Of a stretch of DNA of 29,633 nucleotides, positions 23,232 to 29,633 are shown one piece after another. Below the pieces are notes generated by a model. That model saw only the letters and a program-made list of their open reading frames with translations, did not search any database and had not been told where the DNA came from. This DNA comes from an uncultured Clostridia bacterium. Its GTDB lineage: Bacteria; Bacillota; Clostridia; UBA1381. Made by a program: the position numbers and the translations under genes. The first letter of the stretch is position 1. Every line of letters starts with the position of its first letter. Where the stretch lies: NCBI GenBank assembly GCA_934486495.1, contig CAKSPW010000022.1:1-29633 (forward strand). Reading direction: 5' to 3'.

Positions 23232-24560
23232 TTGCAAAATCTCAGTTTAAAAGAAATTGCCGCAGCGACCGGCGGAAAAATCATATGCGGAGATGAAAAC
23301 AAGATTTTAACCGACATCTCTACCGACAGCAGAAAATTGGGCGAAAATACGCTATTTGTTCCGATAAAGGGAGAAAGATTTGACGGTCATGACTTTTTGG
23401 ATGCGGCGCAGAATTTTATAAGTGAAAAAATCCCGGAGAATACGGCGGGCAAGAACATTATAGCAGTTGATGACACTCTTTCGGCATTCGGAAGAATCGC
23501 AAAATATTATAAACAAAAATATAATGTTCCGACTGTTTCCGTTGTCGGAAGCGTGGGTAAAACAACAACGCGTGACATGATTGCCGCCGTTCTTTCTCAA
23601 AAATACAACACTCTTAAAACCGAAAAGAATTTTAATAACAATATCGGTGTGCCGATTATGGTTACAAAGATAGAAAAGGAGCATGAGGCTGCCGTTCTCG
23701 AAATGGGTATGAGCGCACTCGGCGAAATAGAATATCTTGCCGACATCGTGCGCCCCGATATTCTTGTGATGACAAATATCGGCATGAGCCATATCGAAAA
23801 TCTCGGCTCGCAGGAGAATATTTTTAAAGCAAAAAAAGAGGGCACGAAATTTTTAACACCGAACGATACCGTTGTTGCAAACGGTGATGATAAATTTTTA
23901 AAAACGGTGCACGGTGCATACAATACCGTGTTTTACGGAATAGAAAACGGTGATGTACGTGCGGAGAATATCTCGGATTTCGGACTTGACGGCTGTGAAT
24001 TTGATGCGGTTTATAAAAATATCCGCCAAAAAATCAGACTTCTTATCCCCGGCATTCATAACGTATACAATGCACTTGCGGCGTTTACGGTCGGAATTTT
24101 AAAAGACGTTGAGCCTGAAAAAATCGCAAAGGGACTTTTATGTGCCGAATTTACCGGAATGCGAATGGAGATTTCCGAACATAACGGAATAAAGATAATA
24201 AATGATTGCTACAATGCGGCTCCAAGTTCCGTTAAGGCGGCGCTTGGTGTACTCGGTGCGCAAGACGGCAGGCGGAAAATTGCCGTTTTGGGAGATATGT
24301 TTGAAATGGGAGATTTTGCGCCCGATGCTCACAGGGAGGTAGGCGAATTTGCACGAGATATAGCTGATGTTCTCGTTTGCGTCGGAAAAAACTCGGCATA
24401 TACGGCTGCGGCAGCTGAAGGATATTGCAAAACATATACATTTGATAATACAGATGCTGCTCTTGATGAAATATCCGAAATTGTAAAAAAAGGTGATATT
24501 GTACTTATCAAAGCGTCAAGAGGTATGCATTTTGAAAAGCTTTTTGAAAAGCTTTGCTGA
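23232..24560 (+). CDS. murF: UDP-MurNAc-tripeptide:D-Ala-D-Ala ligase
   Basis: A 442-residue Mur ligase that adds D-Ala-D-Ala to complete the pentapeptide precursor. The ATP loop is SVVGSVGKTTTRD (103-115), followed by KTEKNFNNNIGVP (the MurF NN-x-G-P region), EMGMSALGEIEYLA and NDCYNAAPSSVKAAL, all typical of MurF. The start is a TTG at 23232. An AAAGGATG element lies ~11 nt upstream and AAGGG lies close, 2 nt before it; no in-frame ATG fits the family N terminus. The 42-bp gap to murE and 28-bp gap to mraY fit one transcript. Confidence 0.96.
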   Translation: MQNLSLKEIAAATGGKIICGDENKILTDISTDSRKLGENTLFVPIKGERFDGHDFLDAAQNFISEKIPENTAGKNIIAVDDTLSAFGRIAKYYKQKYNVPTVSVVGSVGKTTTRDMIAAVLSQKYNTLKTEKNFNNNIGVPIMVTKIEKEHEAAVLEMGMSALGEIEYLADIVRPDILVMTNIGMSHIENLGSQENIFKAKKEGTKFLTPNDTVVANGDDKFLKTVHGAYNTVFYGIENGDVRAENISDFGLDGCEFDAVYKNIRQKIRLLIPGIHNVYNALAAFTVGILKDVEPEKIAKGLLCAEFTGMRMEISEHNGIKIINDCYNAAPSSVKAALGVLGAQDGRRKIAVLGDMFEMGDFAPDAHREVGEFARDIADVLVCVGKNSAYTAAAAEGYCKTYTFDNTDAALDEISEIVKKGDIVLIKASRGMHFEKLFEKLC

Positions 24561-24588
24561 TTTTTTACGAAAGGGAAGAAACTAATTT

Positions 24589-25584
24589 ATGCAGGAAATA
24601 TTAATGGCGGGATTGCTTCCGCTTATATGTGCTTTTGCGGTTACGGCGATTATAGGTCCTTCGTTTATACCGTGGCTTCACAAGCTTAAATTCGGTCAGG
24701 AAATACGCGAGGAAGGCCCGAAGTGGCATCAAAAAAAATCGGGTACTCCGACTATGGGCGGAATAATGTTTGCACTCGGAATAGCGGTTGCGGTAATTGT
24801 AACGGTTGTAATCTCGGCTGTTTCGGGCGGTATAGCAGGCGGTGAGAAAAAGGCGCTTCTTTTACTTGCAACAGCTGTTTGTTTCGGCGCAGTCGGGTTT
24901 ATAGACGATTTTATAAAAGTTGTGAAAAAAAGAAATCTGGGTCTGCGTGCATTGCCGAAGTTTTTGCTTCAAATGTTTTTTGCAATTGTTTATATTTTTA
25001 TTCTCGAAATGCTCGGCGAACTCAAATGCGAAATAAACGTTCCTTTTACGTCATACGTTATTAATATGCCGATATGGGTTTACGTTATTTTTGCGCTTGT
25101 TGTTGTAACGGGCACGGTAAACGCCGTTAATTTAACAGACGGTCTTGACGGACTTGCAAGCAGTGTAACGGCTGTTGTCGCTTTGTTTTTTGCACTTTGC
25201 GGATTTGTAAAGGGCGACGACGGAGTATTTTCGTTCGGCATCGCTGTTACAGGCGGTCTTTTGGGATTTTTAATTTACAATAAATATCCGGCAAAGGTAT
25301 TTATGGGAGATACAGGCTCACTGTTTTTGGGCGGTGCAATAGTGTCGATGGCAATTGCAATGCAAATGCATCTGTTCCTTATTATTGCAGGATTTATTTA
25401 TTTTGCGGAGGCGTTATCGGTTATTTTACAGGTTGCGTCATTTAAACTCACAGGAAAACGCATTTTCAAGATGAGTCCCATTCATCACCATTTTGAAATG
25501 TGCGGTTGGAGCGAAAAGAAAATCGTTGCCGTTTTCACATCGCTTACCGCAGTGCTTTGTGTTATTTCCTGGTTTGGAATATAA
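24589..25584 (+). CDS. mraY: Phospho-MurNAc-pentapeptide transferase MraY
   Basis: A 331-residue integral membrane enzyme with about ten membrane segments. It transfers phospho-MurNAc-pentapeptide to undecaprenyl phosphate, making lipid I. Catalytic signatures are GFIDDFIKV (Asp106, Asp107), NAVNLTDGLDGLA (178-190), MGDTGSLFLGG (239-249) and the HHHFE loop (His299-301 in SPIHHHFE). Length and motifs are complete. The next gene is ftsW, not the murD normally placed here. Confidence 0.97.
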   Translation: MQEILMAGLLPLICAFAVTAIIGPSFIPWLHKLKFGQEIREEGPKWHQKKSGTPTMGGIMFALGIAVAVIVTVVISAVSGGIAGGEKKALLLLATAVCFGAVGFIDDFIKVVKKRNLGLRALPKFLLQMFFAIVYIFILEMLGELKCEINVPFTSYVINMPIWVYVIFALVVVTGTVNAVNLTDGLDGLASSVTAVVALFFALCGFVKGDDGVFSFGIAVTGGLLGFLIYNKYPAKVFMGDTGSLFLGGAIVSMAIAMQMHLFLIIAGFIYFAEALSVILQVASFKLTGKRIFKMSPIHHHFEMCGWSEKKIVAVFTSLTAVLCVISWFGI

Positions 25585-25606
25585 AAATTATAGGGAAGTG
25601 AAATAT

Positions 25607-26767
25607 ATGGCGGAAAAAGCAAAATCCCGCACCTTAAAAAGTCCGCACGGCGAAATAAAAAAAAGCGGTGGTATAGATTACACATTTTTATTTTTAATAA
25701 TGCTTATTCTCTCTCTCGGTCTTGTAATGCTTCTTTCCGCATCCGCACCGGCAGGCGCAAGCAAATTCGGTGACTCCTACCACTTCTTCATAAGACAAAT
25801 GCTTTTCGTTATTCCGGGACTTATAGGCATGGTTATCGTATCTAAAATAGATTATACGGTGTATAAAAAACATTCACGGCTGTTCTTTCTTGCCTGTATA
25901 GGACTTTTGATACTCGTTGCAATTCCTGGGATAGGTCAGGAACATAACGGTTCAAGAAGATGGATTCAGCTGCCGGGCTTTCAGTTTCAGCCCTCGGAGC
26001 TTATGAAACTTGCAATTTCAATTACATTTGCCAAAATGATTTCAAGCGGAAATTATAATCTCTCAAAACTTAAGGGATGTGCTCCGTTCGGAATTATTCT
26101 GGCAATGATTATTATTCTTATGTGGCTTGAGCCTCATGTCAGCGGACTTCTTATAATGTGCGGTATCGGGGTATGGATAATGGTTTCCGCAGGCACACCG
26201 CTGTGGCCGTTTGTTGCATCGGGTGCGGTCTTAGGATTTTTCGGTACGCTTTACATAATGTTCTTCGACGCTAACAGATGGTCAAGAGTAATGGCATTTT
26301 TAAATCCGTTCAGCGATACAAGACATTCCGGTTACCAAATAGTTCAGGCACTCTACGCTATGGGTTCGGGCGGTATTTTCGGACGCGGAATAGGTCAGTC
26401 TGTTCAAAAATACTCATATCTTCCGGAGCCTTACAACGATTTTATATTCTCCATTGTTTGTGAGGAACTCGGACTTTTCGGAGCCGCAATAATAATTATA
26501 TTGTTTGCACTTCTTATTTTAAGAGGATTTCGCATTGCGCTTAATGCTCCCGATATGTTCGGCACGCTTTTGGCAACGGGAATTATGGCGCAAATAGCCA
26601 TTCAAACAACGCTTAACATTGCTGTTACAACAGCAACCGTTCCGAATACGGGTGTTTCGCTGCCGTTTTTCAGCTACGGCGGTACAGCAATACTTATTCT
26701 GCTTATAGAAATGGGAATACTTTTGAATATTTCAAGGCATTCCGTAAACGGTGAAACGGCTCCGTAA
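25607..26767 (+). CDS. ftsW: FtsW/SpoVE-type SEDS peptidoglycan glycosyltransferase
   Basis: A 386-residue SEDS protein with about ten membrane helices, which polymerises lipid II at the septum with its partner PBP. The loop YLPEPYNDFIFSIVCEELG carries the expected catalytic Asp278. NGSRRWIQLPGFQFQPSEL (114-132) is the usual FtsW/RodA motif, and SYGGTAIL lies near the C terminus. The LEPHVSG segment has His where many relatives have Asp (EPD). The frame extends back to 25493 inside mraY. The ATG at 25607 gives the family N terminus and is preceded by AGGGA. FtsW and SpoVE cannot be separated by sequence alone; its place in the cluster favours FtsW. Confidence 0.93.
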   Translation: MAEKAKSRTLKSPHGEIKKSGGIDYTFLFLIMLILSLGLVMLLSASAPAGASKFGDSYHFFIRQMLFVIPGLIGMVIVSKIDYTVYKKHSRLFFLACIGLLILVAIPGIGQEHNGSRRWIQLPGFQFQPSELMKLAISITFAKMISSGNYNLSKLKGCAPFGIILAMIIILMWLEPHVSGLLIMCGIGVWIMVSAGTPLWPFVASGAVLGFFGTLYIMFFDANRWSRVMAFLNPFSDTRHSGYQIVQALYAMGSGGIFGRGIGQSVQKYSYLPEPYNDFIFSIVCEELGLFGAAIIIILFALLILRGFRIALNAPDMFGTLLATGIMAQIAIQTTLNIAVTTATVPNTGVSLPFFSYGGTAILILLIEMGILLNISRHSVNGETAP

Positions 26768-26808
26768 GCAACAGTAAATTTTATTATCCGAAACGGAGGA
26801 CATATAGT

Positions 26809-27930
26809 ATGAAGGTAATATTTGCCGGAGGCGGTACGGGCGGACATATTAACCCGGCGCTTTCCATTGCGGGATATGCCGCAGAACGTGATGAAAACTT
26901 TGAGTGCCTTTTTATCGGCACTAAAAGAGGACTTGAAACAAAACTCGTTCCGCGCGCCGGGTATGATATTGAATATATTGACATCATAGGCTTTGACAGA
27001 AAGCATCTTTTGAAAAACTTTTCCGTTATGAAAAAGCTGCACGACTCAAAGAAAAAATGTGAACAGATTATACGTTCGTTTAAGCCGGACTGCGTTGTAT
27101 GTACGGGCGGTTACGTAAGCGGACCGGTGTGCATGGCAGCGGCAAAGGTCGGCGTTCCGTCACTTATCCATGAGCAAAACGTATATCCCGGGCTTACTGT
27201 TTCGGCGGGCGAGAAATACGTAACATACGCAGCGCTCAGCTTTGAAGAAACGGTAAACCACATGAAAGACAAATCAAAGTGCGTTGTTACGGGTAACCCC
27301 GTGCGAGGAGAAATAATATACGCAAACAGAGAAAAAGCAAGACAGAAGCTCGGAATTAAAGACGATTTGCCTTTTGTACTTATATTCGGCGGCAGCTTGG
27401 GCGCCGATAAAATAAACGAAGCGGTTATAGATATGCTCGGGAAAATATCAAAGGAAAAGCCGTTTAGACTGCTGTTTGGAACGGGCGACAGAAATTATCA
27501 AAAAATCTGTGATTTAATTAAAGAGCGCAGTATAAGCATAGGCGATAATGTTGAGATTTTGCCGTATATAAACAATATGAGCGATGTTATGGCGGCGGCG
27601 GATTTGGTTGTGTGCCGTTCGGGTGCAATAACCGTAAGCGAGCTTGCCGTTTTGCAAAAGCCGTCAATTTTGATTCCGTCACCGAATGTTGTAAGAAATC
27701 ATCAGGAGCAGAACGCACGTGAGGTCGAAGCAAAGGGCGGTGCCGTTGTGGTATGCGAAAGCGAGCTTACAGCCGACGGTCTTTATAAAAAAATAAAGGA
27801 AACAGCGGCAGATAAGGATAAGCTTTCTTCAATGAGCGAAAGCTTGAGTGTTCTTAAAAAAACGGACGCATCAGAGGAAATATACAAGCTTATGAGAAAA
27901 ATGGCAAAAATGCCTCGTAACATAAAATAG
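26809..27930 (+). CDS. murG: UDP-GlcNAc:lipid I GlcNAc transferase MurG
   Basis: A 373-residue peripheral membrane GT28 glycosyltransferase that makes lipid II. The glycine-rich loop FAGGGTGGHINPALS (5-19), CTGGYVSGPVCMAA, HEQNVYPGL, LIFGGSLGAD and VVCRSGAITVSELAV are the family motifs; the last lies in the UDP-GlcNAc site. GGAGGA is ~9 nt before the ATG. It is the last gene of the cluster: murC, murB, ftsQ, ftsA and ftsZ do not follow, and a new promoter begins 66 bp later. Confidence 0.97.
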   Translation: MKVIFAGGGTGGHINPALSIAGYAAERDENFECLFIGTKRGLETKLVPRAGYDIEYIDIIGFDRKHLLKNFSVMKKLHDSKKKCEQIIRSFKPDCVVCTGGYVSGPVCMAAAKVGVPSLIHEQNVYPGLTVSAGEKYVTYAALSFEETVNHMKDKSKCVVTGNPVRGEIIYANREKARQKLGIKDDLPFVLIFGGSLGADKINEAVIDMLGKISKEKPFRLLFGTGDRNYQKICDLIKERSISIGDNVEILPYINNMSDVMAAADLVVCRSGAITVSELAVLQKPSILIPSPNVVRNHQEQNAREVEAKGGAVVVCESELTADGLYKKIKETAADKDKLSSMSESLSVLKKTDASEEIYKLMRKMAKMPRNIK

Positions 27931-27995
27931 TTGTGCATTTTGTTAAAAAAACCACTCATTAATTAGTATACTTTAAATAGGCTTTTTTCTATGTA

Positions 27996-28024
27996 TTGCA
28001 TTGATGACCCAAATGTGGTATAAT
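27996..28024 (+). promoter_or_regulatory. Promoter of the His-tract protein-argS unit
   Basis: TTGCAT (27996-28001) and TATAAT (28019-28024) are 17 bp apart, with a TGG before the -10 (extended -10). Transcription would start near 28031, about 29 nt before the TTG start at 28060. No clear terminator for the upstream cluster was seen in 27931-27995. Confidence 0.8.
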
Positions 28025-28059
28025 TAAACGAAGCAAAAGTTGAAGGGAGTACGATTTAC

Positions 28060-28854
28060 TTGAGAAATAAAAGTATGCAACAGGGCAATATAATGGCTAT
28101 TGCCGTAATATCATTCATTTTGGGCGTAATTTATATTATAGGTCATATAGGCGAAGTATTTGATATTATGACAAATTACGTACAAACAAATAATAAAAGC
28201 TATTTAAACATAAATAACTTTGCTTACTGTTTTATGGGAATTGCTCACTTGCTGTTTCCCGTTGCAATTCTTTATCCTCACAGAAAAAAAGAAGATAAAA
28301 AGAAAATGATAAAGATTGTATGTTATACAATTTCAGCGCTTTATTTTATAGCTAACTTCTGGATTTTCGGATGGCTGTTTTCAAGTATCGCAAACAGAAG
28401 CTTTTCGTTTGACGTGGCGCAGTACCAAAGAGAAGCGTGTACGATGTTTAATCATCTCGAATGGGCGTCACGAAATGCAGAAACTATTTTTTACGATTAT
28501 TTTGCAAGTGTTTTGTGGTTTTTAATAGGGTATAACTTTGACCGTGACAGAAGAGTTGTGTGCAAGCTTATGGTAGCGGAGGTTATATTTGTTTACATAT
28601 TCCCTATGGTGTTCTATTACCTTTATAATTCAAGAGGTGTAGAACGCTGGTGGATTACAAAAACAATACCGCTTTTCTGCAGTGATGTAATAATGACGCT
28701 CGGTCTTATTTATGCGGCGCAAAGGCGTGAGGCGTGGAAGGCGTATATTTGTCCGCTCAAGTATTCGGAGAGCCGCCACCACCACCACCATCACCATCAT
28801 CATCACCACCACGATTCGCAAGACAGCACAAAAACCGCAGAAATGATAGATTAG
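28060..28854 (+). CDS. Polytopic membrane protein with a C-terminal 12-histidine tract, unknown function
   Basis: A 264-residue protein with about six hydrophobic segments (~11-32, 52-74, 84-108, 145-160, 170-190, 203-220). Aromatic residues are frequent, and a KKEDKKKM loop lies between segments 2 and 3. I do not recognise a family. The tail carries twelve consecutive His (240-251), encoded by mixed CAC/CAT codons, followed by a short acidic/polar end. Natural His runs of this kind suggest binding of a transition metal such as Ni, Zn or Co, but that is inference. The start is a TTG at 28060, 10 nt after AAGGGAG. It ends 15 bp before argS and shares its promoter, so the two are probably cotranscribed. 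Confidence 0.8.
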   Translation: MRNKSMQQGNIMAIAVISFILGVIYIIGHIGEVFDIMTNYVQTNNKSYLNINNFAYCFMGIAHLLFPVAILYPHRKKEDKKKMIKIVCYTISALYFIANFWIFGWLFSSIANRSFSFDVAQYQREACTMFNHLEWASRNAETIFYDYFASVLWFLIGYNFDRDRRVVCKLMVAEVIFVYIFPMVFYYLYNSRGVERWWITKTIPLFCSDVIMTLGLIYAAQRREAWKAYICPLKYSESRHHHHHHHHHHHHDSQDSTKTAEMID

Positions 28855-28869
28855 GAGAGATTTTATACA

Positions 28870-29633
28870 ATGGATTTTAAGCAGCAAATAGCAGAAACAA
28901 TTTCACAGCTTACCTCACTTGACGCAAGCGATGTAGCAGCGGCATTTGAAATTCCGCCAAACCCCGAAATGGGTGACCTTGCGTTCCCTTGTTTCCCGCT
29001 TGCACGGGTAATGAGAAAAGCACCGCCCGTAATAGCAACCGAGCTTGCCGAAAAATTCCCGGAAAGTGAGTTTATCGAAAAGGTCAACGCTGTCGGCGGA
29101 TACTTAAATATTTTTTACTCAAAAGGTGAGTTTGCAAAGGAAAGCCTCGGCGAAATATTTGAAAAAGGCGAGGATTACGGTAAATCGGATATGGGCGAAG
29201 GCAAAACGGTTCTCGTTGAGTTTTCATCACCGAATATTGCAAAGCCGTTTCATATCGGACACTTGTTTTCAACCGCTGTCGGAAACAGCCTTGATAAGAT
29301 TTACAGTTTTCTCGGCTATAAAACCGAAAAGATAAATCATCTCGGTGACTGGGGTACTCAGTTCGGTAAGCTCATCAGTGCATATAAGCGTTGGGGTGAC
29401 CCGAGTGTTATCGAAAAAGACCCTATAAAAGAGCTTCTTAAAATATACGTTAAGTTTCACGATGAAGCAAAGGAGCATCCCGAACTTGAGGACGAGGCGA
29501 GAGAATATTTCAGACTTCTTGAAAGCGGCGACGAAGAAACAACGAAGCTTTGGAAATATTTCCGTGAAATAAGCCTTCTTGAATTCAAAAAAGTTTACGA
29601 TATGCTTAATATCACATTCGATTCATATAACGG
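28870..29633 (+). CDS. argS: Arginyl-tRNA synthetase, N-terminal part, cut by window edge
   Basis: The first ~254 codons of a class I arginyl-tRNA synthetase; the frame is open to the right edge. The N-terminal additional domain (FEIPPNPEMGDLAFPCF) is followed by the Rossmann core with SSPNIAKPFHIGHL, containing the HIGH ATP-binding motif, and NHLGDWGTQFGKL, typical of ArgRS. The KMSKS region lies outside the window. The ATG at 28870 has AGGAG about 12 nt upstream, overlapping the stop of the preceding gene. It charges tRNA-Arg with arginine. Confidence 0.96.
   Translation, partial: MDFKQQIAETISQLTSLDASDVAAAFEIPPNPEMGDLAFPCFPLARVMRKAPPVIATELAEKFPESEFIEKVNAVGGYLNIFYSKGEFAKESLGEIFEKGEDYGKSDMGEGKTVLVEFSSPNIAKPFHIGHLFSTAVGNSLDKIYSFLGYKTEKINHLGDWGTQFGKLISAYKRWGDPSVIEKDPIKELLKIYVKFHDEAKEHPELEDEAREYFRLLESGDEETTKLWKYFREISLLEFKKVYDMLNITFDSYN

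Noticed and set aside
23352..23792. 146-codon minus-strand open frame inside murF
   Set aside because: Antisense shadow of a complete MurF; Cys/His-rich look is a by-product of reading the reverse frame.
27931..27995. Terminator of the mra cluster
   Set aside because: AAAAAACC/GGCTTTTTT can pair only with a long loop and a bulge, too weak to call.
28630..28887. Minus-strand open frame with a Met/Val-rich stretch over the His tract
   Set aside because: It is the reverse complement of the CAY repeat, so the low complexity is only a reflection of the His codons.

Overview
The window looks like chromosome from an anaerobic, low-to-moderate-GC member of the Bacillota, probably class Clostridia. 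The evidence is the gene content: an IspH-ribosomal protein S1 fusion, an HPr-like protein, a ferredoxin:thioredoxin reductase-type protein and a clostridial-style mraZ-murG cluster. Gram-positive Shine-Dalgarno sequences (GGAGG) and frequent TTG/GTG starts agree. The MurE carries the DNPR motif of meso-diaminopimelate ligases. No rRNA, tRNA, CRISPR array, insertion sequence or prophage was seen.

Layout. (1) 1-4580, minus strand: a glycogen/maltodextrin operon, glgA - glgP - GH13 glycosidase (cut by the left edge), behind a clear TTGACA-17-TATTAT promoter. (2) 4680-5147: a small HPr-family gene that lacks the catalytic His, with its own promoter and two downstream hairpins. (3) 5259-7168, plus strand: mtaB (tRNA methylthiotransferase), an FTR catalytic-chain-like Fe-S protein and a thioredoxin. 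(4) 7312-10837, minus: an LCP cell-wall ligase followed by the IspH-S1 fusion. (5) 10888-13159: an AraC-type regulator divergent from a GH27 alpha-galactosidase, which overlaps a small Cys-rich protein. (6) 13202-16990, minus: tex followed 14 bp later by a secreted M6-like metalloprotease. (7) 17069-27930, plus: the division and cell wall cluster mraZ-rsmH-ftsL-pbp-murE-murF-mraY-ftsW-murG, with no murD between mraY and ftsW. (8) 27996-end, plus: a separate promoter, a polytopic membrane protein with a natural 12-histidine tract, and argS (cut by the right edge).

How the genes fit together. Regions 1 and 5 handle storage and dietary alpha-glucans and alpha-galactosides. The cell wall cluster makes lipid II (MurE, MurF, MraY, MurG) and polymerises and crosslinks it at the septum (FtsW, the PASTA-PBP, the FtsL-like protein). 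The LCP protein attaches secondary polymers to that wall, and the neighbouring IspH makes the isoprenoid precursors from which undecaprenyl carriers are built.

Most of the window is ordinary housekeeping. I found no convincing multi-gene system that looks wholly new. The best leads are the His-less HPr paralogue, the FTR-like protein/thioredoxin pair, the (CAY)12 polyhistidine membrane protein upstream of argS, the small Cys-rich protein overlapping the alpha-galactosidase gene, and a 10-bp-phased GGAG array in the mraZ promoter. All coordinates, motif positions and spacings were read by eye.
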